A DNA stretch of 64,000 nt from Alicycliphilus denitrificans K601 (GCF_000204645.1 NC_015422.1:2621001-2685000); one strand, 5' to 3'; positions 1-8,798 are shown, counted from the stretch's first letter. Numbers and translations: made by a program. The notes: generated by a model not told the origin, from the letters alone.

Positions 1-16
1 CAGTAGCGCCAAGCCC

Positions 17-685
17 ATGGCCGCGCCCCCTTTCCGCCGCAGCACCTGCGCGCGCTGCATGCGCCCCGGCGCGGCCTGCCTGTGCGCCGCCGTGCGGCCC
101 GTGTCGCACCGGGTGCAGGTGCTGATCCTCATGCACCCGCTGGAGCTGCACCAGGCCAAGGGCACGGCACGGCTGCTGCACCTGTGCCTGCAGCACAGCC
201 GCGTGGTCGTGGGGGAGACGTTCGACCCCGATGCGCTGGCTCAGGCGCTGGCGGCGCCGTGGAGCGATGCGGACCGCCTGGCGCCCCGCCGGGCCGTGCT
301 GCTGTACCCGCCCTCGCCTCCCGACCCGCAGCACCCCATGCAGGCGCCGCCGCCGCATTGGCTGGACGCGCCCGATCTGCTGCGGCTGGTGCTGCTGGAC
401 GGCACCTGGCGCAAAAGCCGCAGGATGCTGTGGGGCAATCCCCTGCTGCAGGCCCTGCCACGACTGGCGCTGCACGCGCCGCCTGCCTCGCGCTACGCCA
501 TCCGCAAGGCGCATGCGCCGCACCAGCGGTCCACGCTGGAGGCCGCGCAGCAGGCGCTGCTGCAGCTGGAGCCCTCCAACCCGGACATCGCCGCGTTGGG
601 CGCCGCCATGGAGGCCTTCATCGCCCAACAGCGGGTGCACTGGCCCGCCGCGCGCTCGGCTATGCTCGACCCGCCCGATCCATGA
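17..685 (+). CDS. DTW-domain tRNA-uridine aminocarboxypropyltransferase
   Basis: The 222-aa product belongs to the DTW-domain family (YfiP/TapT), which transfers an aminocarboxypropyl group from S-adenosylmethionine to uridine in tRNA (acp3U). Four cysteines near the N-terminus (C11, C14, C21, C23) form the CxxC/CxC metal-binding pattern of the family. The name-giving motif is present as DGTW at residues 128-131, followed by the basic run RKSRRM. A conserved RxAxxxHxxS-like segment (residues about 162-173) follows. The length is normal for the family. The stop lies 16 bases before the next start, so the two genes may be co-transcribed. The tRNA target is inferred from the family. Confidence 0.85.
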   Translation: MAAPPFRRSTCARCMRPGAACLCAAVRPVSHRVQVLILMHPLELHQAKGTARLLHLCLQHSRVVVGETFDPDALAQALAAPWSDADRLAPRRAVLLYPPSPPDPQHPMQAPPPHWLDAPDLLRLVLLDGTWRKSRRMLWGNPLLQALPRLALHAPPASRYAIRKAHAPHQRSTLEAAQQALLQLEPSNPDIAALGAAMEAFIAQQRVHWPAARSAMLDPPDP

Positions 686-701
686 ATCCGAGGAGACCCC
701 T

Positions 702-1283
702 GTGGCCCAGCGCTATCCCTTCCCCGACCTGAACGCCCTGCCCGAGGACATCCGCGCGCGCATCCTGGAGGTGCAGGACAAGGCGGGCTTCATCCCCAAC
801 GTGTTCCTGGCCTTCGCGCGCCGGCCGGCCGAGTGGCGCGCCTTCTTCGCCTACCACGACGCGCTCATGCTCAAGGAGGACGGCAGCCTGACCAAGGGCG
901 AGCGCGAAATGATCGTCACTGCCACGAGCGCCGCCAACCAGTGCCTGTACTGCGTGGTGGCCCATGGCGCCATCCTGCGCATCTACGAAAAGAACCCCCT
1001 GATGGCCGACCAGGTGGCCGTGAACCACCGCAAGGCCGCCATCAGCCCGCGCCAGCGCGCCATGCTGGACTTCGCCATGAAGGTCAGCCAGCGCGCGCAC
1101 GAGATCGAGGAGGCCGACTTCGAGGCGCTCTACCCCCATGGCTTCGACGACGAGGACATCTGGGACATCGCCGCCATCACGGCCTTCTTCGGCCTGTCCA
1201 ACCGCATGGCCAATTTCGCCGGCATGCAGCCCAATCCTGAGTTCTACCTGATGGGCCGGATGCCGCGCGAGAAGAAGGCCTGA
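702..1283 (+). CDS. Peroxidase-related (AhpD/CMD-like) enzyme
   Basis: This 193-aa protein is of the carboxymuconolactone decarboxylase/AhpD fold and resembles 'uncharacterised peroxidase-related' enzymes. The redox motif C81-x2-C84-x3-H88 lies in the conserved stretch NQCLYCVVAH, as in AhpD-type alkylhydroperoxidases. GTG at 702 is chosen because GAGGAG sits six bases upstream and the N-terminus then matches the family; the longer open frame upstream overlaps the DTW gene and is not supported. The physiological substrate is unknown. A thiol-dependent peroxidase role is inferred from the CxxC-H motif. Confidence 0.82.
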   Translation: MAQRYPFPDLNALPEDIRARILEVQDKAGFIPNVFLAFARRPAEWRAFFAYHDALMLKEDGSLTKGEREMIVTATSAANQCLYCVVAHGAILRIYEKNPLMADQVAVNHRKAAISPRQRAMLDFAMKVSQRAHEIEEADFEALYPHGFDDEDIWDIAAITAFFGLSNRMANFAGMQPNPEFYLMGRMPREKKA

Positions 1284-1285
1284 GC

Positions 1286-1347
1286 CGATCAAGCGCTATT
1301 GAATAAATAGCTGATTGCGCTTGCCAATCAAGCCTTTCAGGCACCTT
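1286..1347 (+). repeat. Interspersed Comamonadaceae-type repeat, copy 1
   Basis: This intergenic copy lies between two convergent genes. It contains ATAGCT, GCGCTTG, ATCAAG and TTTCAGGC in the same order and spacing as the copy at 16226-16276, though the surrounding sequence differs. The repeat is described further among the findings. Confidence 0.6.
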
Positions 1348-3084
1348 TCATTTGAAAGCCAGCGCCGTGTCGCGGCAACCGTCGAAGGCGTCTAGCGGGT
1401 GCCGGTACGAGGGCGAGCGCACGTCCAGCAGGCCCAGCATGGTGTGGTACAGGTTGTCGTGCGTGAGCCGGGCGTCTGCGCCGGCGCGCAGGCAGGCGGC
1501 TGACAGGCGCTCGCGGCGCAGCAGGGCGTCGTCCAGCCACGCCACCATGGGCACGTGCTTCTGCACGTCGGGCGCCATGCCGTAGGGCATGCCGTGCAGG
1601 AACAGGCCGTACTCGCCCAGCGACTCGCCATGGTCGCTCAGGTACAGCATGCCCGTGTCGTACCTGGCGCCCTTCTCGCGCAGCCAGTCGATGGTTTTTC
1701 CCAGGAAGATGTCCGTCGCGACGATGGAGTTGTCGTATGCGTTCACCAGCTCGCCGTGGGCGCAGTCGGCCAGCACCTCGGTGCGGCATTCGGGCATGAA
1801 GCGCTTGGCCGCGCCGGCCGAGCGCTTGTAGTACGCCGGTCCATGGCTGCCCATCTGGTGCAGCACCAGCAGCACGCCGCGCTCGCGCTGCGCCGCGGGC
1901 ATGGCGGCCAGCCGCGCATCCAGGCCATGCAGCATGGCCTCGTCACGGCATTCGCCACCGTCGCACAGGCCCGCGCGCGCCCGTTCGTCCAGCCCCTCGG
2001 AGGCCACGGCGTGCGGTACCCGGTCGCACACGCCCTTGCAGCCTGACTGGTTGTCGAGCCACAGCACGGCCAGGCCTGCGGCCTGCACCACGTCGAGCAG
2101 GTTTTCATACTCGGCGTCGCGCGACTCGAACCCGCTCTTGCCCAGCGGCGAGAACATGCACGGCAGCGAGGCCAGCGTGCTCGTGCCGCATGAGTGCACA
2201 TTGCGCCAGCTCATCACGCCCCGCCTGGCCAGTTCCGGCGTGGTATCCCGGCCATAGCCGTTGATGCCGAAATGGTCGGCCCGAGCCGTCTCGCCCACCA
2301 CCAGGACGAAAAGCAGGGGCCTGGCCGCCGCGGCATAGGAATCGCCCAGCGCGGCCCCCTGCGTCATGGGCACCAGCGTACGGCTGCGCGCGAATACCGG
2401 CTGCATGGCGGACACGGTGGTCGAGTACAGGCTCGCCAGCGGGTTCATCAGGTAGCGCAACTGCGAATGGTTGCGCATGAGCGGCGCCAGGTCGCGCGAA
2501 GTGGCGGCCACCGTGCCCGCGGCCACGCCCAATGCCAGCGCCAGCATGGCCAGATTGCGCCACACCTGACGCAGCGGCCGCATGGCGGGGATGCGCACGC
2601 GCAGCAGCCACCACGTGGGGAGCAGCAGCACGGCCAGCACGGCCAGCAACATACGCAGGCTCAGCAGGTCGGCCACCTCGTGCGCATCGGTCTGCAGCAC
2701 GTTGGCGGCCATACCGGGGTCCATGACCACGCTGTAGGTGAGCATGTAGTACTGCGACAGCGCTGCCACCAGCACCACCAGCCACCACAGCAGCTTCATG
2801 CCACGCGTCCAGGCAAGGAACGCGAAGATGGCCACCATGCCGCAGGCGATCAGAACCGCCAGCGCCGCCACCGAGCGCATGTACAGGCTGGGCGCTCCGC
2901 CGATGCGCGCGAGCTGCAGCCACAGCGGCCAGTTGGCCGCAAGCACCAGATAGACCGACAGGCGCAGCACCACCTGCTGGGCTGACAGGGGCGTGGAAAA
3001 CCAGCCGTCCACCTGTCGCAGGATGCGGCGCAAGGGCCCGGGAGACAGTGGCGAAGTGCAAGCGCTGGAGGGTGTCTGGAGCAT
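1348..3084 (-). CDS. eptA: Lipid A phosphoethanolamine transferase (EptA family)
   Basis: The 578-aa inner-membrane enzyme should move phosphoethanolamine from phosphatidylethanolamine to lipid A phosphates in the periplasm, lowering surface charge and polymyxin binding. Five hydrophobic segments fill residues about 40-195. The sulfatase-fold catalytic domain follows, with the metal-ligand motif VGETARADH (263-271, E265) and the nucleophile region CGTSTLASLPCM, where T303 aligns with T285 of MCR-1. A later LYLSDHGESLGEYG segment supplies the Asp-His metal ligands. The gene starts four bases after the PAP2 gene stops, so they form an operon. It is divergent from a PmrAB-like two-component system, the usual genetic setting of regulated eptA genes. 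Hydrophobicity and active-site residues look intact. Confidence 0.9.
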   Translation of the reverse strand: MLQTPSSACTSPLSPGPLRRILRQVDGWFSTPLSAQQVVLRLSVYLVLAANWPLWLQLARIGGAPSLYMRSVAALAVLIACGMVAIFAFLAWTRGMKLLWWLVVLVAALSQYYMLTYSVVMDPGMAANVLQTDAHEVADLLSLRMLLAVLAVLLLPTWWLLRVRIPAMRPLRQVWRNLAMLALALGVAAGTVAATSRDLAPLMRNHSQLRYLMNPLASLYSTTVSAMQPVFARSRTLVPMTQGAALGDSYAAAARPLLFVLVVGETARADHFGINGYGRDTTPELARRGVMSWRNVHSCGTSTLASLPCMFSPLGKSGFESRDAEYENLLDVVQAAGLAVLWLDNQSGCKGVCDRVPHAVASEGLDERARAGLCDGGECRDEAMLHGLDARLAAMPAAQRERGVLLVLHQMGSHGPAYYKRSAGAAKRFMPECRTEVLADCAHGELVNAYDNSIVATDIFLGKTIDWLREKGARYDTGMLYLSDHGESLGEYGLFLHGMPYGMAPDVQKHVPMVAWLDDALLRRERLSAACLRAGADARLTHDNLYHTMLGLLDVRSPSYRHPLDAFDGCRDTALAFK

Positions 3085-3088
3085 GGGG

Positions 3089-3817
3089 TTATCGTGGTCT
3101 GCGGTTCTGGGAAAAACGGAAGGCTTCGCTCAGCTTTGTGTCTGCGGCCAGAGAATAGTGCCGCGCATGCGCCAGCATGTCCGCCGCCAGGCCCACGGCC
3201 CAGCAGACCCAGGCCGTCCACAGTGTATGGCTCATGTAGTGCGCACCGCGCACCTGCTGCACCACGCCCAGCACCGTACCGATCAGCAACGCCGTCGCCA
3301 GCCACGCCCCCGCCACGCCGGGCGCCGCGCGGCGCAGCACGAACCAGCCCGCCACATAGGCAAACGCCGATGATGCGTGGCCTGCGGGAAAGCAGTGCCC
3401 AGGCCCCTGGTCGTGCATGCCCCACGCCCAATGTGAAACGTACTGCGCAACGCCGCCGAACTCGGCCAGGCTCCAGGGGCAGCTGGTGGCGCTCAGGCGC
3501 TTGAGCGCAGAAACCGCCAGCAGCCCCGCTGCGATGGACAGCACCAGCTGCCAGCGCTGCGCGACCACCATGCGACGCAGAAAACCCCAGGGCCTGAATA
3601 CGCCAAGCACCAGCAGCGCGAGCAGCATGCCGCTGGCGTAGCGCGGCAACTCATGCATCAGCAGTACGACGGTGTGCTGGTTGCGCCAGGCGAAGCCCTG
3701 GGCCGAGCCGAACAGGCGCGCCAGCGGCAAATCGAACCCCATGGCATCCCACAGGACAAGCAGTGAAAACAGAAACAGCGTCAGCACCCACAGACGGTGC
3801 CGAGTCCAGACAAGCAT
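3089..3817 (-). CDS. PAP2-family membrane phosphatase
   Basis: This 242-aa integral membrane protein has about six hydrophobic segments and the three PAP2 signature motifs: KRLSATSCPW (106-115), PAGHASS (144-150, catalytic H147) and RGAHYMSHTLW (190-200, H197). The family removes phosphate from lipid substrates. Next to eptA, the most likely job is lipid A 1-phosphate removal (LpxE/LpxT-like) or undecaprenyl-pyrophosphate recycling that feeds lipid A modification; the sequence alone cannot separate these. Motif 1 departs from the usual KxxxxxxRP by having Cys before Pro. No clear Shine-Dalgarno sequence precedes the ATG. Confidence 0.82.
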   Translation of the reverse strand: MLVWTRHRLWVLTLFLFSLLVLWDAMGFDLPLARLFGSAQGFAWRNQHTVVLLMHELPRYASGMLLALLVLGVFRPWGFLRRMVVAQRWQLVLSIAAGLLAVSALKRLSATSCPWSLAEFGGVAQYVSHWAWGMHDQGPGHCFPAGHASSAFAYVAGWFVLRRAAPGVAGAWLATALLIGTVLGVVQQVRGAHYMSHTLWTAWVCWAVGLAADMLAHARHYSLAADTKLSEAFRFSQNRRPR

Positions 3818-3869
3818 GGAGGCAAGAGAAAGGCGTGCGAGCCACGGAGATTACAAAAACGGAGGCGTA

Positions 3870-3921
3870 GATTAGCCCACCGGCCTGAACGTTTCATGAA
3901 CGACGGCGCGGACCTACACTT
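3870..3921. promoter_or_regulatory. Candidate bidirectional response-regulator box with two -10 elements
   Basis: A direct repeat TGAACG-N5-TGAACG lies at 3887-3903, the 11-bp spacing typical of OmpR/PmrA-family binding sites. On the plus strand a TACACT -10-like hexamer (3916-3921) follows 12 bases after the box, in front of the two-component genes. On the minus strand TAATCT (3870-3875) follows 11 bases after the same box, in front of the PAP2-eptA operon. The box would replace the -35 element on both sides. Binding by the adjacent regulator is an inference. Confidence 0.5.
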
Positions 3922-3950
3922 TCCCTCCTGACAAGCAATCGGGGAAATGC

Positions 3951-4625
3951 ATGCGAGTGCTACTGGTGGAAGATGATGCGGCCCTGTCCGAGGCCGTGTG
4001 CGGCTACCTGCGCGCCAAGGCCTTCGTGGTGGACGCCGTGCCCAGCCTAGCCCAGGCGAGCGCCGCGCTGCACGCCGCCCAGTACGCCGCCGTGCTGCTG
4101 GACCTGCACCTGCCCGACGGCGACGGGCTCGGCCTGCTGCCGCAGGTGCGCTCGCTCAAACAGCGGCCCATCGTCATCGTGCTCACCGCGCGCGACCAGG
4201 TCAGCGACCGCATCCACGGCCTGGATGCCGGCGCGGACGACTACCTCGTCAAGCCGTACGACCCCGGCGAGCTGCTCGCCCGCCTGCGCGCCGTGGAGCG
4301 GCGACGCAACGCCGCCCACGTGCCGGTGCTGGCCCTGGGCGACCTGCAGATAGACCTGTCGCGCGAGCAGGTGCGCCGCGCCGGCGTTCCCATAGCACTG
4401 ACCCAGAAGGAATGGGCGCTGCTGCGCGTCATGGCGACGCACCCCGAGCGCCTACACACTCGCGAGAGCCTGCAGGACGCGCTGTACGGCTTCGACGACG
4501 AGACCGACAGCAACACGCTGGAGGTCTTCGTCAGCCGCCTGCGCCGCAAGCTGGGGCGCGAGCACATCGAAACGCTGCGCGGCCTGGGCTACCGGCTGGT
4601 GCGCAGCTCCGCGCCAAGCGCATAG
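3951..4625 (+). CDS. OmpR-family response regulator (PmrA/QseB-like)
   Basis: This 224-aa regulator has an N-terminal receiver domain with the acidic pair E7-D8-D9, phosphorylation site D51 (LLDLHLPDGDG) and conserved K101 (YLVKPYDPGE). A winged-helix DNA-binding domain occupies residues about 125-220 and ends with the typical SRLRRKLGREHIETLRGLGYRL-type stretch. GGGGAA precedes the start. The histidine kinase follows three bases downstream, so they are a cognate pair. Being divergent from eptA suggests that it controls lipid A modification. PmrA and QseB cannot be told apart here. Confidence 0.9.
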   Translation: MRVLLVEDDAALSEAVCGYLRAKAFVVDAVPSLAQASAALHAAQYAAVLLDLHLPDGDGLGLLPQVRSLKQRPIVIVLTARDQVSDRIHGLDAGADDYLVKPYDPGELLARLRAVERRRNAAHVPVLALGDLQIDLSREQVRRAGVPIALTQKEWALLRVMATHPERLHTRESLQDALYGFDDETDSNTLEVFVSRLRRKLGREHIETLRGLGYRLVRSSAPSA

Positions 4626-4628
4626 GAC

Positions 4629-5996
4629 ATGAGCGCACCAGCCCCGCCGCTGCCCTCCGAGCGCGCGCAAAGCCTGGCCGTGCGGCTTACCCGCGCCCTC
4701 ATCCTCTGGGTCGGGGGCGTGTGGCTGCTGTGCGCGCTGGGCGTGACCTGGTACACCGACAGGGAGATCAATTTCAACTTCGATGACGAACTGGTCGAAG
4801 TCTCGCACCGCATGTTCGACATCGCGCTGGAGCATCTGGACGCGGAGGGGCCGCGCGGCGACGCCGATGGCCCGCTGATCCTGCCCGCGCCGGGCTCCTT
4901 CGCCGACGCCGACCTGCTCTACCAGCTCGTCGAGCCCGACACCCATCGCGTGCTGGCCCGCTCCGCCGAGGCCAGTGCCGAGCAGTTCGACGTGCCGCTG
5001 GCCCCGGGCTTCGAAAGCACCCACGCCTGGCGCGTATACACCCTGCGCCACCCCACCCGCCCGATCTACATGCAGGTCGCCGATCCCCTTCGGGAACGCC
5101 GCGAGGCCGTGAACCGCACCCTGTTCGGACTCATCATCGCCATGGTGGCCATGCTGCCGCTGCTGGCACTGCTGCTGCAGCGCATCGCCCGCCGTGAGCT
5201 GCGGGTGCTGGACACGCTCAAGCACGAAATCAGCCTGCGCAACGAGCTGCTGCTGACCCCCATCGACCTGCCCGGCCTGCCGCGCGAGCTGCGCAGCGTG
5301 GAAGACCACGTGAACCGCCTGCTGGAGCGCCTGGCGCTGGCGCTCGACGTGGAGCGTGCCCTGGCGGCCAACGCCGCGCACGAATTGCGCACACCGCTCA
5401 CCGCGGCCCGCCTGCGGCTGCAGACCGCGCTGGAACACGGCCTGAGCCCCGCCGACGTGCAGGCGGCCGTCACCGCGCTGCAGACGCTGAGCCAGCGCAC
5501 CGAAAAACTGCTGCAGCTCTCGCGCGCTGAATCCAGCGCCCCCTTCACCCGCCATCCCGTGGACCTGGAGCAACTGGCCACCACCGTGGCCCAGGAGTTC
5601 TGGCAGGAAGAGCACGCGGTGGACCGTCTCGATCTGGTGCAGGCCTACGAAGGGCCCGCCCCCGTGGCGCTGGGCGACTTCGACGCCCTCGCCATCGCGC
5701 TGCGCAACCTGGTGGAGAACGCGCTTGCCTATGCCGGCGACAGCCCCGTGGAACTCATCGTCGGACCGGGCTGCGCACTGGCCGTGCGCGACCATGGCCC
5801 CGGCGTGAGCGGCGACCGCCTGCAGGCCCTGAAGCGGCGCCACGTGCGCCACAGCGCGGAGCGCACGGGCTACGGGCTGGGCCTGTCCATCGTGGCCACC
5901 ATTGCCGAGAAGCACGATGCGCGGTTCACGCTGTGCTCGCCGCTGGCGGGCGAGCGCGGTGGCTTCGAGGCCCGGCTGGAATTCACGCCGGCCTGA
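4629..5996 (+). CDS. Sensor histidine kinase (PmrB/QseC-like)
   Basis: The 455-aa membrane kinase has two transmembrane helices (about 22-41 and 164-184) flanking a periplasmic sensor region of about 120 residues. The dimerisation and phosphoacceptor motif is AAHELRTPLTAAR with H251. An N box (LRNLVENALAYAG), G1 box (RDHGPGVSGDR) and G2 box (GYGLGLSIV) complete the ATPase domain. It should autophosphorylate and pass phosphate to D51 of the upstream regulator. The periplasmic region is acidic in places (for example DDELVEVSHR and LDAEG), but no ExxE iron motif was seen, so the ligand is unknown. Confidence 0.9.
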   Translation: MSAPAPPLPSERAQSLAVRLTRALILWVGGVWLLCALGVTWYTDREINFNFDDELVEVSHRMFDIALEHLDAEGPRGDADGPLILPAPGSFADADLLYQLVEPDTHRVLARSAEASAEQFDVPLAPGFESTHAWRVYTLRHPTRPIYMQVADPLRERREAVNRTLFGLIIAMVAMLPLLALLLQRIARRELRVLDTLKHEISLRNELLLTPIDLPGLPRELRSVEDHVNRLLERLALALDVERALAANAAHELRTPLTAARLRLQTALEHGLSPADVQAAVTALQTLSQRTEKLLQLSRAESSAPFTRHPVDLEQLATTVAQEFWQEEHAVDRLDLVQAYEGPAPVALGDFDALAIALRNLVENALAYAGDSPVELIVGPGCALAVRDHGPGVSGDRLQALKRRHVRHSAERTGYGLGLSIVATIAEKHDARFTLCSPLAGERGGFEARLEFTPA

Positions 5997-6011
5997 CGAC
6001 GCGGGAAGTCT

Positions 6012-6782
6012 TCAGCGGCCGCGGAATTGCGGTTTGCGCTTCTCGACGAAAGCACGATTGCCTTCGATGCGGTCCTCGCTCGTGTACGGATTTGGGCCGG
6101 TGTTCAGGCGCAACGCGGCGGCCGTCGGCAGGCCGGCGCTCTTGAGCGCTACGGCCTTCATACGCTGCACGGAAAGAGGCGCGTTGCCGGCGATCCTGGC
6201 GGCGAGGTGCTCCGTGAATCGCAGCAGCTCGGATGGCTCCACCACATGGTTGACGAGGCCCAGCCGGCTGGCAGCCGCCATGTCGATGAGGTCGCCCGTG
6301 TAGAGCAGCTCCAGCGCGAGGCCTCTGGGAATCAGCTGGGGCAGCACGACGCTGCCGAAGTTCGCCCCCATCCCGACGCGCGCCTCGGGCAGGCCCAGCC
6401 GCGCGGTGGATGACGCCACCCGGATATCGCACGCCAGCGCGAGCTCGCAGCCTCCACCCGCGGCAACGCCGTTGATTGCCGCGATGGTCGGCTTGCCCAG
6501 CTCCAGGATCACCTCGTTGGGGTTGCGCCCCGCGCCGCCCATCGGGTGGATCATCGGGCCCGAGGCGTCGAGCTCCTTGAGGTCCACGCCTGCCGAGAAC
6601 GCGCGCTCGCCGGCACCCGTGTAGACCACGACCCGAACCTCGGGATTCGCATCCAGTTCGAGAGACGCATCGACCAGCGCCGCGAACGTCGCCTTCGCCA
6701 GCGCGTTCATGCGGTCGGGACGGTCGATGGTCACCCAGCCGACATGGCCCCTGACTTCGGTTGTCACTCCGCCGCCGCTCAT
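6012..6782 (-). CDS. Enoyl-CoA hydratase/isomerase family protein
   Basis: This 256-aa crotonase-fold protein has the oxyanion-hole segment NGVAAGGGCELALACD and the downstream LPEARVGMGANFG segment. It is expected to hydrate a 2-enoyl-CoA, or isomerise or cleave a related thioester. The start is set at the internal ATG at 6782, four bases after the preceding gene stops; the longer frame would overlap that gene. It is the last gene of a minus-strand operon with a CoA transferase, an oxidoreductase and a TTT receptor, so it probably acts on the CoA ester made there. The exact substrate is unknown. Confidence 0.85.
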   Translation of the reverse strand: MSGGGVTTEVRGHVGWVTIDRPDRMNALAKATFAALVDASLELDANPEVRVVVYTGAGERAFSAGVDLKELDASGPMIHPMGGAGRNPNEVILELGKPTIAAINGVAAGGGCELALACDIRVASSTARLGLPEARVGMGANFGSVVLPQLIPRGLALELLYTGDLIDMAAASRLGLVNHVVEPSELLRFTEHLAARIAGNAPLSVQRMKAVALKSAGLPTAAALRLNTGPNPYTSEDRIEGNRAFVEKRKPQFRGR

Positions 6783-6786
6783 GGGC

Positions 6787-7749
6787 TCAGTTCTCCGGCT
6801 GCAGGCCTGCATTCTTCATCACGCCGAGCCAGACCTGGCGCTCCTGCTCGGCGAAGGCGGCAAACTGCTCGGCCGTCAGGTGGCTGGGCGTCACGCTGTT
6901 GTCCGCCATGCGCTTGCGCACTGCCGGCTTGTCGGACGCGGCGCGCAGCGCGTCGTTCAGGATCTTCACCACGGAAGGGCTGGTACCCTTGGGAGCCCAG
7001 ACGCCGTACCAGGCGGTGACGTCGAAGCCGGGCATGCCCGACTCGGCGATGGTGGGTACATCGGGCAGCTCCGGCATGCGGTCCTTGGTCGACACCGCCA
7101 ACGCGCGCAGCCGCCCTCCCTTGATCTGCGCCATCACGCTTGCCGCGGTGGAATACAGCAGGTCCACGTGCCCGCCCAGCACGTTGGTGAGCGCAGGCGC
7201 CGTGCCGCTGAAGGCGATGTGGGTCATCTTGACCTTGGCCTGCATGGCCACACGCTCGCCCGTCAGGTGGGGAAGCGACCCCTGCGCCCCGGAAGCAAAC
7301 GTGAGGTTCTTGGTCTTCGCGGCCTCCAGGACTTCCTTGAAGCTCCGATAGGGAGAGTTCTCGGCGACGACGACCAGGATCGGCGCGGACCCCAGGATGC
7401 CGACCGGCTTGAAATCCTTCATCGAGTCGAAGGGCAACTTCTGGTACATGCCGTCGTACATCACGTGCTGGGACGTGTTGGCGAGCAAGGTATAGCCATC
7501 GGGCTTGGCGCCGGCGACGAATTTCGCGCCGATCGTTCCGGATGCGCCGGGCTTCTGCTCGATGACCAGCGGCTGACCCAAAATGGACGAGAACTCCTCC
7601 GACAGGAGACGGGCGAAAGTCTCCGTGGTGCCGCCCGCCTGGTACGGCGAAATCAGCGTGATAGGCCGCGACGGGTATTTGTCCTGGGCGAAGGACGGGA
7701 CCGCGAGCGCCGCGAGAGAGGCGGCAAGTGCGATTCGGCGAGTGAGCAT
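6787..7749 (-). CDS. Tripartite tricarboxylate transporter (Bug) receptor
   Basis: The 320-aa periplasmic binding protein belongs to the TctC/Bug family. It has a clear signal peptide (two arginines, a hydrophobic core and an AQ cleavage site near residue 21), then the family-typical start YPSRPITLISPYQAGGTTE and the motif VIEQKPGASGTIGAKFVA. Bug proteins bind carboxylates or other small acids. No TctA/TctB membrane genes lie nearby; orphan receptors are common in Burkholderiales. AGGAGA precedes ATG at 7749, and the longer upstream frame is rejected. It probably captures the acid degraded by the surrounding CoA-thioester genes. Confidence 0.88.
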   Translation of the reverse strand: MLTRRIALAASLAALAVPSFAQDKYPSRPITLISPYQAGGTTETFARLLSEEFSSILGQPLVIEQKPGASGTIGAKFVAGAKPDGYTLLANTSQHVMYDGMYQKLPFDSMKDFKPVGILGSAPILVVVAENSPYRSFKEVLEAAKTKNLTFASGAQGSLPHLTGERVAMQAKVKMTHIAFSGTAPALTNVLGGHVDLLYSTAASVMAQIKGGRLRALAVSTKDRMPELPDVPTIAESGMPGFDVTAWYGVWAPKGTSPSVVKILNDALRAASDKPAVRKRMADNSVTPSHLTAEQFAAFAEQERQVWLGVMKNAGLQPEN

Positions 7750-7790
7750 GGGTGTCTCCTTGGGGGTTGAAAAAATGAGGGCAGTGGCCG

Positions 7791-8798
7791 CTAGCCGGCC
7801 TGCGGCCGCAAGATCACCCGGCCGACGACCGCGCGAGAGGCGATCATTTCGAGGGCCGTGCGGAAGTCGGAAAGAGGCAGGACTGCGTGGACAAACGGCT
7901 TGAGCTTTCCCTGGATCACCCACTCGAAAAGCTCCGCATAGGCAGCGCGCATCCGCGCGTCGTTGGAGGGGAGCACCGGCTGGCGGCCCCAGCCGAAGTA
8001 GTAGCCCCAGTAGATGCCCAGGACGGTGATGTTCTTGACCAGCACGATATTGGCCGGCACGGTCGGAATGGTCCCCCCGGCGAATCCCATGGGGATGATC
8101 CGGCCCTCGGGCGCGATGCAGCGCAGCGACGTGTCGAAGGTCAAGCCGCCCACCGGGTCGTAGACCACGTCGGCGCCGCGCTTCCGCGTGATTTCCAGCA
8201 CGGCTTCGCGCCAGTCCTGCTCCCGGTAGTTGATGGCGTGCTCCGCCCCGCGGCTGCGAGCGATTTCGAGCTTCTCATCCGAGCCTGCGGTCGCAATCAC
8301 CCGCCCTCCCAGCGCCTTGGCCACCTCAACGGCCGCCAGCCCGCTTCCGCCGCCGGCGCCATGCACCAGCACGAATTCAGACGGGGCAAGCTGCGCGCGC
8401 CATTTCAGTGCACCGTATGCCGTTCCATAGATGGTGGGGAACTGGGCGCCATCCTCGAAGCCGACGGAATCGGGAAGATCGAACACCGTCTGCTGCGGCG
8501 CGACGACTTCCTGCGCATAGCCGCCGGATTGCACGCCGGCGATGACGCGGTCGCCGGGCCTGAACCGCGAGACGTCGCCCGCGACCTCGGTGACGACGCC
8601 GGCCACCTCCGTCCCCGGAATCAAGGGCAGAGGTGCCTTGTTCTGGTGCTTCCCGGCCATCACCAAAAGACTGGCGAAGCTCGCGCTTGCGGCTTCGACA
8701 CGCACCCGCACGCATCCCGGCCGCATCGGCGGCGGCGCCACGTCCTCCAGGCGGGCGATGTCCAGTCCGCCGTATTCCCTGCATACAACCGCTTTCAT
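7791..8798 (-). CDS. Zinc-type alcohol dehydrogenase-like NADPH:quinone oxidoreductase
   Basis: This 335-aa protein is a medium-chain dehydrogenase/reductase of the quinone-oxidoreductase group. The N-terminal GroES-like domain starts MKAVVCREYGGLD, and the Rossmann motif is VHGAGGGSGLAAVEVAKALG. It lacks the zinc-binding cysteines of true alcohol dehydrogenases, as expected for quinone reductases and enoyl reductases. Its ATG overlaps the CoA-transferase stop by one base (TGATG), which implies translational coupling. In this operon it could reduce an enoyl-CoA or a ketone. The substrate is unknown. Confidence 0.83.
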   Translation of the reverse strand: MKAVVCREYGGLDIARLEDVAPPPMRPGCVRVRVEAASASFASLLVMAGKHQNKAPLPLIPGTEVAGVVTEVAGDVSRFRPGDRVIAGVQSGGYAQEVVAPQQTVFDLPDSVGFEDGAQFPTIYGTAYGALKWRAQLAPSEFVLVHGAGGGSGLAAVEVAKALGGRVIATAGSDEKLEIARSRGAEHAINYREQDWREAVLEITRKRGADVVYDPVGGLTFDTSLRCIAPEGRIIPMGFAGGTIPTVPANIVLVKNITVLGIYWGYYFGWGRQPVLPSNDARMRAAYAELFEWVIQGKLKPFVHAVLPLSDFRTALEMIASRAVVGRVILRPQAG

